Positions 32,046 to 38,148 of a stretch of DNA of 38,148 bases are shown here, piece by piece; position 1 is the first letter of the stretch, and each line of letters opens with the position of its first letter. The position numbers and the translations under genes were made by a program. The notes beneath the pieces were generated by a model, which was not told the origin of the DNA, made no database searches, and saw nothing but the letters and a program-made list of their open reading frames with translations. This stretch comes from JAGWRA01 sp035534615 (GTDB lineage: Bacteria; Acidobacteriota; Vicinamibacteria; Vicinamibacterales; CAVVIG01). The stretch spans positions 1 to 38,148 of the forward strand of contig DATLRO010000107.1 in assembly GCA_035534615.1 (NCBI GenBank). The letters run 5' to 3'.

Positions 32046-32077
32046 ACCCGAGTACTGAGTACTGAGCCCCGAGCCCC
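32046..32077 (-). repeat. Heptanucleotide repeat array F (CTCRGKR type, minus orientation)
   Basis: On the minus strand, directly after the TAG of the SpoIIE-type gene, the sequence runs GGGG, CTCGGGG, CTCAGTA, CTCAGTA, CTCGGGT. The orientation matches the coding strand of the gene it follows, as in arrays D and E for theirs. Because CTCAGTACTCAGTACTC contains AGTACT palindromes, the transcript could fold on itself. Confidence 0.8.
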
Positions 32078-33885
32078 TACCCCGTGACCTTCACCGCCAC
32101 CGCGGTCATGTCATCGTTGGGAGGCGTGTCGCCCCGGAATTCCTGCACGGCGCCGAAAATGCCGTCGACGATCTCGCGCGCCGTCCGTTCGCGGTTCCGT
32201 TCGATCACGTCCAGCAGCCGGGCGGCGCCGAATTCCCGCTCCATGGCGTCGAACGCCTCGAACACGCCGTCCGTGCAGAACACGAAGACGTCGCCGGGCG
32301 ACAGCTCGAACACCAGTTCGTCGTACGTCGATCCCGCGAACGATCCGAGCGGCACGCCGGGCAGCTCGACCTGCACGCAGGCGCCGGCCGTGCACCGGAT
32401 CGGGTACGGCAGGCCGGAGTTGGCCATCATGAGCGTCCGCCGCTTGAGATCGAAGATCGCGTAGCACAGCGTGCAGTAGTACTCCTCGAGCTGCCGCTCG
32501 TGGAGGATGGCGTTCATCGACGCCAGGATGCCGGCTGCCGTGAACCGCTCGGGCGCGTAGCGCCGCCGGAACGTCCGCGACCGGACGAGCTCGCCGGCGA
32601 ACGCGCCGTACAGCGCGGCCGGCACCCCCTTGCCGGACACGTCGCCGACCGCGACGACCAGGCTGTGGGGATCGGGGGCGAGGAAGTCGTAGAGGTCCCC
32701 TCCCAGCTCGCGCGCCGGCGCAAAGCGGGCCGCCACGTCGACCCCCTTCATCTTCTTCGGCGGGCCGGCCGGCAGAAACGACATCTGGACGTGCTGGGCG
32801 AACCGCAGTTCCTTCTCGATCCGGATCTCGTTCGCCCGGATCGTCTCGTACAGGCGGGCGTTCTCGATCGCGACCGCCGCCTGGCTGGCGAGCAGCTGGA
32901 GAATCTTGACGTCGGCCTCGCTGAAGGCGTCGAGCTCCGGGCTCTCCAGATCGAACACGCCGATGCACCGGTCCTTCAGCAGCATCGGAATCGCCAGCTC
33001 CGATTTCGCGTCGTCGACCACCTTGAGATAGCGGGGATCGGTCGAGACGTCGGCGACGTTGACGACCTCGCGGTGCAGGGCCGCGTAGCCCACCAGCCCC
33101 TGGCCGAGCTTCACGCGCGGCACGGCGACCCGGTCGCCGTACCGGACCGCGAGCTTCATCTCGAGCTCGCCCTGCTCCTCGTTGAGCAGCAGGATGCCGA
33201 GCGTGCGGTAGTCGATGATGCGCCGGGTCAGCGTGGCGATCTCCGCCAGCACGTCGTCCAGATCGAGGATCGACGCGATCTCGCGGCTGATCTCGGCCAG
33301 CACCTCCAGCGTCGCGACGTGCCGCCGCTGCTCCTCGAACAGCTTCGCGTTCTCGAGCGCCACCGCCACATGCGCGCCGAACTGACGCAGGATCGCCTCG
33401 TCTATCACCGTGAACTGCCCCTGCACCGGGCTCAGCAGATTGAGCGCCCCGATCACCCGCCCCTTGCGCCGCAGCGGCACCACCAGTTCGGCCGCCGTGC
33501 CGGGCACCGCGTCCACGTAGCGCGGGTCCTCCCGCACGTCGTTGACCAGGATCGGCCGCCCCTCGGCCACGGCGGCGCCGACCAGCCCCTGCCCGACCTT
33601 CAGGCGCAGCCCCTGCCGCGCCTCGTCCGGGTAGCCGACCGAGTAGGCGATGGAGAGCTCCTGGCGCTCCTCGTCCAGCAGGTAGACGGCGAACGCCTGG
33701 AACGAGGTCAGGCGCGCGATCAGCTGCGGGATCCGCTGCAGCAGATCCTGCGTGTCGAGCACGGACGTCACCTCGCGCCCGAGCGCGAACAGCGTCGCGA
33801 CGAGCTGCTGCTCGATCGTCGCCTGCCGATGGTCCGGGGCCGGAAGGGATTCTGCGCCGGCCGGCGGGAAGGGGTGGTCGCTCAC
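32077..33885 (-). CDS. GAF-GAF-SpoIIE/PP2C serine phosphatase (RsbU-like)
   Basis: 602-residue cytoplasmic signalling protein. GAF1 covers about residues 30-175 (LLQRIPQLIARLTSFQAFAV, GQGLVGAAVAEGRPILVNDV). GAF2 covers about 205-345 (ISREIASILDLDDVLAEIAT, GQGLVGYAALHREVVNVADV). A short helical linker (about 348-370) leads to the SpoIIE-type phosphatase (about 375-602) with metal-binding aspartates in ELGGDLYDFL, VAVGDVSGKGVPAAL, VFVFCTDGVFEAFD and PNDDMTAVAVK. Proteins of this type dephosphorylate anti-sigma-factor antagonists in partner-switching pathways; no anti-sigma or STAS gene is nearby. The GTG start at 33885 overlaps the peptidase stop by four bases (GTGA), implying cotranslation with an exported peptidase. 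Confidence 0.93.
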   Translation of the reverse strand: MSDHPFPPAGAESLPAPDHRQATIEQQLVATLFALGREVTSVLDTQDLLQRIPQLIARLTSFQAFAVYLLDEERQELSIAYSVGYPDEARQGLRLKVGQGLVGAAVAEGRPILVNDVREDPRYVDAVPGTAAELVVPLRRKGRVIGALNLLSPVQGQFTVIDEAILRQFGAHVAVALENAKLFEEQRRHVATLEVLAEISREIASILDLDDVLAEIATLTRRIIDYRTLGILLLNEEQGELEMKLAVRYGDRVAVPRVKLGQGLVGYAALHREVVNVADVSTDPRYLKVVDDAKSELAIPMLLKDRCIGVFDLESPELDAFSEADVKILQLLASQAAVAIENARLYETIRANEIRIEKELRFAQHVQMSFLPAGPPKKMKGVDVAARFAPARELGGDLYDFLAPDPHSLVVAVGDVSGKGVPAALYGAFAGELVRSRTFRRRYAPERFTAAGILASMNAILHERQLEEYYCTLCYAIFDLKRRTLMMANSGLPYPIRCTAGACVQVELPGVPLGSFAGSTYDELVFELSPGDVFVFCTDGVFEAFDAMEREFGAARLLDVIERNRERTAREIVDGIFGAVQEFRGDTPPNDDMTAVAVKVTG

Positions 33886-35957
33886 GGTCCAGTCGTCTTC
33901 TTTCCCGACCCGAGGGTGTATCGGGTGATCCAGGCGTGCAGCCGCTCGATTCGATCCTTCAGATGATAATACTCGACGAAGCCGTGTCCTTCGCGGGGAT
34001 AGTAGACCAGCCGCACGGTCCTGCCGCGATCCTTCAACGCCCGGAAGAATTCCATCGACTGGCTCGTCGGCACCCGCACGTCGCTTCCGCCCTGCAGGAT
34101 GAGCAGCGGCGTCGTCACGTGATCGACGAAGGACAGGCCCGAGCGGGCCCGGTACAGCGCGAGGCGGTCGCCGTCGGGCGTCCCGTGAAAGAACGCCTCC
34201 AGATAGTTCGGGATGTCGGTCGTCCCGTACATGGAGACGAGATCGGCCAGCCCGGCGCCCATCATGGCCGCCTTGAAGCGTCCGGTCTGCGACACCGTCC
34301 AGCAGGTCATGTAGCCGCCGTAGCTCCAGCCCATGAACGCCATGCGGCCCGGGTCGGCCACGCCGCGCGCGATCACCGCGTCGACGCCGCTCATGATGTC
34401 GTGGTAATCGCCGCCGCCCCAGTCGCCGATGTTCGCCCGCATGAACGCCTGGCCGTAGTTCGTGCTGCCGCGCGGGTTCGGATACAGCACCGCCCAGCCC
34501 TCACCCGCCCAGAGCTGCCCGCCGTCGAACTCGCCGACCCGGTACGTGTCCTCATAGGCCCCGGTCGGCCCGCCGTGCGCGACGACGAGCAGCGGACAGC
34601 GGTGGCCCGGCTGATAGCCGACCGGCAGCTGCAGGACCCCTTCGACCTCGCGGCCGTCCGGGCTCTTCCACGTGATCACCTCCTCGCGCCCGAGCGCGAA
34701 GCCGGCCGCCTGCGGGTTGACCGTCGTCAGCTTCTCCGGCGCCGTGAACGCCGTGCCGGACACGTACACGTCCGGCGGCGCGCCGGCCGACTGCATCACG
34801 AACGCCGCCTTTCCGCCCTCCCGGCTGAGCGTCCCGAACCGGATCACCCGGCCGGTCGTCAGCTCCCGGTAATGCCCCGACGCGACGTCGTACGCGTACA
34901 TCTCCTGATAGACGCGGCGGCCGGCCGAGAACAGGATGCGCCGGCTGTCCGGCGTCCAGGCGGGCGATTCGGGCGACAGGTCGAAGCCGGCCGACACGTC
35001 GCGGCGGGTCGCCCGGGCGACGTCGTACAGCATCAGATGCGTGTTGCTGATCGACTGCGGCGGCAGGCCGTCGCCGTTGGGCACCGCGGCGTCCGGCGTC
35101 TCCAGCCAGGCGATCGTCGCGCCATCGGGCGCCCAGATCGGCGACACGTCCGGCCCGGGATTCGTCGTGATCCGCTGCGCCCTCTTCGCCGCGACGTCGA
35201 TCAGATAGATGTCCGTCCGGTCGTCGCGCGTCATCGGCGTCGGCGCGGCCGCAATGGCGATGCGCGCGCCGTCGGGCGCCCAGCTCGGCTCCCCGCGGAC
35301 GCTGAAGTCGGCCGCCGCGGTCAGTTCGACCGGCGTCGCCGACGCGACGTCGATCACCCACAGCCGCACCCGCTCGAAATCGCCCTCGAAGACCTCCGGA
35401 TCGTCGCCGCGCGCGCGTGCCGCCCGCACGGCCGCCGGCGGCGCGTCGGGCGTGGTGAAGGCGATCCGCCGGCTGTCCGGCGCCCAGGCGTACGCCGTCA
35501 CCCCCTCCGGGGCGTGCGTCAGCGGCCACGCCTCGCCGCCATCCGCGCGCATGACCCACACCTGCGGCCGCGCCTTCGTCCCGCCCGCGCCGTTCCCGCC
35601 GCGCGGCGAGAGAAACGCGATCCGCGTCCCGTCCGGCGACCAGGCCGGCCTCGTCTCGCTGCTGTCGCTGAAGGTGAACTGCCGCGCCGCGCCGCCTGCC
35701 GCCGGCACCTCCCAGACGTGCGTCCGGGCCTCCATCTTCGCGTCGGTCGCCCCTTCCTTGCCCGGCACCTGCGTCCACGCCCTGACGGTGTAGAGCACCT
35801 CCCGCCCGTCCGGCGAGATCGCGGGCGCGGCCACGGTCCGCATGCCCATGATGTCGTCGACCGTCACCGGATGAAGCCGGGCAGCCGGCTGAGCCGTCGC
35901 GACCGCAACGGCCGCGGCCCAGGCCAGGAGCGTGCCCCGGATTGGCATCTGCCTCAT
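33882..35957 (-). CDS. S9-family peptidase (dipeptidyl-peptidase/acylaminoacyl-peptidase-like), exported
   Basis: 691-residue serine peptidase. The start is placed at ATG 35957 (MRQMPIRGTLLAWAAAVAVA) because it begins a signal peptide and follows GGAGGGGG; the 28 codons open upstream lack such features. Residues about 30-420 form a propeller with PD40/WD40-like blades (ISPDGREVLYTVR, WSPDGTRIAFLS, WAPDSRRIAF, WTPDSRRILFSAG). The C-terminal hydrolase has the nucleophile in GWSYGGYM (Ser545), Asp626 in GGSDVRVPTSQ and His658 in REGHGF, a complete triad. It should cleave oligopeptides in the periplasm. A divergent region with a REP-like palindrome separates it from the gamma-glutamyltransferase gene. 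Confidence 0.93.
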   Translation of the reverse strand: MRQMPIRGTLLAWAAAVAVATAQPAARLHPVTVDDIMGMRTVAAPAISPDGREVLYTVRAWTQVPGKEGATDAKMEARTHVWEVPAAGGAARQFTFSDSSETRPAWSPDGTRIAFLSPRGGNGAGGTKARPQVWVMRADGGEAWPLTHAPEGVTAYAWAPDSRRIAFTTPDAPPAAVRAARARGDDPEVFEGDFERVRLWVIDVASATPVELTAAADFSVRGEPSWAPDGARIAIAAAPTPMTRDDRTDIYLIDVAAKRAQRITTNPGPDVSPIWAPDGATIAWLETPDAAVPNGDGLPPQSISNTHLMLYDVARATRRDVSAGFDLSPESPAWTPDSRRILFSAGRRVYQEMYAYDVASGHYRELTTGRVIRFGTLSREGGKAAFVMQSAGAPPDVYVSGTAFTAPEKLTTVNPQAAGFALGREEVITWKSPDGREVEGVLQLPVGYQPGHRCPLLVVAHGGPTGAYEDTYRVGEFDGGQLWAGEGWAVLYPNPRGSTNYGQAFMRANIGDWGGGDYHDIMSGVDAVIARGVADPGRMAFMGWSYGGYMTCWTVSQTGRFKAAMMGAGLADLVSMYGTTDIPNYLEAFFHGTPDGDRLALYRARSGLSFVDHVTTPLLILQGGSDVRVPTSQSMEFFRALKDRGRTVRLVYYPREGHGFVEYYHLKDRIERLHAWITRYTLGSGKKTTGP

Positions 35958-36059
35958 GATTCCCCCTCCCGCCGACCCCGGCCGGGCCACACGAATGCAG
36001 GGCTCCGGGCCCCGCAACGGCCGATGATCGCGCGCTGGCAATGTCTGGCGGCAGCCGGA

Positions 36060-36066
36060 TTATACT
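36060..36066 (+). promoter_or_regulatory. -10-like box of the gamma-glutamyltransferase gene
   Basis: TTATACT, containing TATACT (36061-36066), lies 89 bases before the ggt ATG in GC-rich surroundings. A CTGGCA at 36035-36040 is spaced 20 bases away, longer than optimal. A large hairpin lies between this box and the start codon and would be at the 5' end of the transcript. Confidence 0.35.
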
Positions 36067-36081
36067 CGGGGGGACGGGTGT

Positions 36082-36123
36082 GGGGACGGGTTCTGTCACG
36101 AGACGGTGACAAAACCCGTCCCC
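36082..36123. repeat. REP-like palindromic hairpin
   Basis: GGGGACGGGTT-C-TGTCAC (36082-36099), loop GAGACG, then GTGACA-A-AACCCGTCCCC (36106-36123): an 18-base stem with one C/A mismatch. This GGGGACGGGTT...AACCCGTCCCC form resembles dispersed REP sequences associated with Y1/TnpA-REP transposases in other genomes, from memory. No such transposase is in the window. In the 5' leader of ggt the hairpin could also affect translation or mRNA stability. Confidence 0.7.
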
Positions 36124-36154
36124 AAATCCGTCTGCTGACTATGCGAGTGACACC

Positions 36155-37882
36155 ATGACACTTCTCTCCGTCCGTCGCCTGTCCGCCCGCCACCTGGTGG
36201 CCGTCCTCGTGCTCGGCGCAGCGCTCGCCTACGACGCGCCGGTCACGCACGGCGCGGCCACCCCCATGCCGGTCGCCGCCGCTCACGGCATGGTCGCCTC
36301 CTCCGAGCCGATCGCCTCGCGCGTCGGCGTCGACATCATGAAGCAGGGGGGGAACGCGATCGACGCGGCGGTCGCGGTCGGCTTCGCGCTGGCGGTCACC
36401 CACCCGTTCGCCGGCAACCTGGGCGGCGGCGGCTTCATGGTGATCCACCTGGCGAGCGGCAGGAACACGGCGATCGACTACCGGGAGGTCGCCCCGGGCG
36501 CGGCGACGCGCAACATGTATCTGGACGCGCACGGCAACCCGACCGACCAGAGCCGGGTGGGACCGCTGGCGGTCGGCGTGCCGGGCTCGGTCGCCGGCCT
36601 CGCCTACGCCGAGCACAAGTACGGCCGGCTGACGCTGGCCCGGGTCATGGCGCCGGCGATCGCGCTCGCGCAGAACGGCTTCATCATCAGCCCGGCCCTT
36701 GCCGCCTCGCTGGCCCGCGCCAGGACGCTCTTCGAGCACTATCCGGCGTCGGCGAAGATCTATCTCGACCACGGCCAGCCGTACAAGGCGGGCGCGCGCC
36801 TGGTGCAGACCGACCTGGCCGGCACCCTCCGCCTGATTGCGCAGCAGGGGCCGGCGGCGTTCTACCACGGCCGCGTCGCCGACCAGGTCGCCGCCGAGAT
36901 GCGGGCCCACGGCGGCCTCATCACGAAGGCGGACCTCGCCGACTACAAGGTCGTCGAGCGCGCGCCGGTCTACGGCACCTACCGCGGCTACCGGATCATC
37001 TCGATGCCGCCCTCCTCGTCCGGCGGCATCGCCCTCGTCCAGCTGCTGAACATCCTCGAGGGCTATCCGATCCGCAAGGACGGCTTCAACACGCCGGAAA
37101 CGATCCACCTGATGGCCGAAGCGGAGAAGTACGTCTACGCCGACCGCTCGAAATGGCTCGGCGACACGGCCTTCTTCCACGTGCCCGAGGCCGGCCTGGT
37201 TTCCAAGGCGTACGCGGCGAAGATCCGCTCGGAGATCAACCCGACGAAGGCGGTCCCGGCTCTCGACATCCACCCGGGCACGCCGGCGGCGTACGAGGCG
37301 CCGAACACGACGCACTACTCGGTGGTGGACGCGGCGGGCGACGCCGTCTCGACGACGACGACGCTGAACGGCGGGTACGGCAACGGCGAAGTGGTGGCCG
37401 GGGCCGGCTTCCTGCTGAACAACGAGATGGACGACTTCAGCGCCAAGCCGGGCTCACCGAACATGTTCGGCCTGATCGGCGGCACGGCCAATGCGATCGC
37501 GCCGCACAAGCGGATGCTGAGCTCGATGACGCCGACCATCGTCACGAAGAACGGCAAGGTGTTCCTCGTCGTCGGCACCCCGGGCGGCTCCTACATCATC
37601 ACGACCGTCCTGCAGATCATCATGAACGTCATCGATCACGGGATGAACATCCAGCAGGCGGTCGACGCGCCGCGGTTCCATGACCAGTGGCTGCCGGACG
37701 TTCTCCGGATCGAGCCGACCGGCTTTTCGCCGGCCCTGGTGCACAGCCTGGAGGCCATGGGCTACCACGTGAAGGTGGAGCCCAACATGGGCGACGCGGA
37801 AGCGATTATGATCGATCCGAAGACCGGCACCCGGTACGGCGCGTCCGACCGTCGCGCCAGCGGCCTGGCCGTGGGATACTGA
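36155..37882 (+). CDS. ggt: Gamma-glutamyltransferase (glutathione hydrolase)
   Basis: 575-residue periplasmic Ntn-hydrolase that removes or transfers the gamma-glutamyl group of glutathione and similar peptides. A signal peptide (about residues 1-32) is followed by AHGMVASSEPIASRVGVDIM, GGNAIDAAVAVGFALAV and HPFAGNLGGGGFMV. Self-cleavage occurs before the nucleophilic threonine in NTTHYSVVDAAGD, Thr386, giving large and small subunits. The small subunit keeps TTTTLNGGYG, NNEMDDFSAKPG, LSSMTPTIV and GTPGGSYIITTV. Length fits the E. coli enzyme (580 residues). The stop lies five bases before the FabZ-like gene, so the two are probably one transcript. Confidence 0.95.
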   Translation: MTLLSVRRLSARHLVAVLVLGAALAYDAPVTHGAATPMPVAAAHGMVASSEPIASRVGVDIMKQGGNAIDAAVAVGFALAVTHPFAGNLGGGGFMVIHLASGRNTAIDYREVAPGAATRNMYLDAHGNPTDQSRVGPLAVGVPGSVAGLAYAEHKYGRLTLARVMAPAIALAQNGFIISPALAASLARARTLFEHYPASAKIYLDHGQPYKAGARLVQTDLAGTLRLIAQQGPAAFYHGRVADQVAAEMRAHGGLITKADLADYKVVERAPVYGTYRGYRIISMPPSSSGGIALVQLLNILEGYPIRKDGFNTPETIHLMAEAEKYVYADRSKWLGDTAFFHVPEAGLVSKAYAAKIRSEINPTKAVPALDIHPGTPAAYEAPNTTHYSVVDAAGDAVSTTTTLNGGYGNGEVVAGAGFLLNNEMDDFSAKPGSPNMFGLIGGTANAIAPHKRMLSSMTPTIVTKNGKVFLVVGTPGGSYIITTVLQIIMNVIDHGMNIQQAVDAPRFHDQWLPDVLRIEPTGFSPALVHSLEAMGYHVKVEPNMGDAEAIMIDPKTGTRYGASDRRASGLAVGY

Positions 37883-37887
37883 CAGCA

Positions 37888-38148
37888 ATGGATGCTTTGA
37901 CCCTGCCCCTCGACTACGCGGCGATCGAGCGGATCCTGCCGCACCGCTATCCGTTCCTGCTCGTCGACCGCATCATCGAGCTCGAGGTCGACAAGCGGAT
38001 CGTCGGCATCAAGAACGTCTCGCTGAACGAGCGTTATCTGTCGCCGATCCAGGACGGCCAGCCGGTGCTGCCGCCGACCATCCTCACCGAGGCGGTCGCG
38101 CAGGTCGGTGCGATCATGATTCTCGCGAAGCCGGAGAACCGCGACAAG
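37888..38148 (+). CDS. FabZ-like hotdog-fold protein lacking the catalytic histidine (cut by right edge)
   Basis: The first 87 codons are visible, starting MDALTLPLDYAAIERILPHR. YPFLLVDRIIELEVDKR and GIKNVSLNERYL align with the start of FabZ 3-hydroxyacyl-ACP dehydratase. In FabZ the next segment is GHFPG.P..PGVL..EAMAQ, with a catalytic His-Glu pair. Here it is SPIQDGQPVLPPTILTEAVA: the glutamate is kept but isoleucine stands in place of the histidine and the GHFPG loop is lost. It is therefore probably not a normal dehydratase; a non-catalytic partner or another acyl-ACP hotdog function is inferred. The start five bases after ggt is the only plausible one. Confidence 0.82.
   Translation, partial: MDALTLPLDYAAIERILPHRYPFLLVDRIIELEVDKRIVGIKNVSLNERYLSPIQDGQPVLPPTILTEAVAQVGAIMILAKPENRDK

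Noticed and set aside
36035..36055. Possible sigma-54 promoter upstream of ggt (TGGCA-like)
   Set aside because: The expected TTGCW -12 element is not present at the right spacing.

Overview
The window is very GC-rich DNA with strong G/C preference at third codon positions. It looks like chromosome from an Acidobacteriota-type soil or sediment bacterium. The best taxonomic clue is a secreted VWA protein of the acidobacterial VWFA-related type. Support comes from a YncE-propeller/phosphatase fusion, several exported peptidases, a Tat-exported PaoABC-type aldehyde oxidoreductase and an alpha-type glutamine synthetase. Placement nearer Vicinamibacteria-like lineages is inference only. No rRNA, tRNA, CRISPR array, prophage or intact insertion sequence was seen.

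Layout. 1-3984 (minus): a three-gene molybdenum aldehyde oxidoreductase operon (2Fe-2S, molybdopterin and FAD subunits, with overlapping ends), followed by the start of an unidentified small gene that runs off the left edge. 4132-6648 (minus): a beta-propeller/phosphatase-superfamily fusion. 6815-13883 (plus): a tight five-gene run of fused double permease, ABC ATPase, a free-standing AAA-associated domain, an AcvB/VirJ hydrolase and an MprF aminoacyl-phosphatidylglycerol synthase/flippase. It ends in a strong bidirectional hairpin facing an OmpA-type lipoprotein and the VWA protein (14017-15699, minus). 15898-23592 (plus): an aminotransferase, a polytopic membrane protein, an alpha-oxoamine synthase and an M1 metallopeptidase. 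23856-29101 (plus): a lone NuoG-like iron-sulfur protein, DsbD, a PadR regulator and a membrane-anchored GAF protein. 29170-30021 (minus): a two-PDZ exported protein. 30281-31669 (plus): glutamine synthetase. 32077-35957 (minus): an S9 dipeptidyl-peptidase-like enzyme overlapping a GAF-GAF-SpoIIE phosphatase. 36155-38148 (plus): gamma-glutamyltransferase, then a FabZ-like hotdog protein cut by the right edge.

The most unusual signal is not a gene. Six short arrays of degenerate heptanucleotide repeats (consensus roughly NCTCRNN, with CTCAGGG/CTCGGGG and CCTCATT/CCTCATC subtypes) lie at gene 3' ends, often starting within 0-3 bases of a stop codon. In two cases they supply the last codons of a gene. 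In the array after glnA the two subtypes share one unbroken heptad register. They resemble in form the heptameric short tandemly repeated repetitive sequences of cyanobacteria. A separate REP-like palindrome lies upstream of the gamma-glutamyltransferase.

Functionally, much of the window concerns the envelope and periplasm: lipid aminoacylation and its reversal, disulfide reduction, periplasmic oxidation, exported peptidases and glutathione/gamma-glutamyl turnover.
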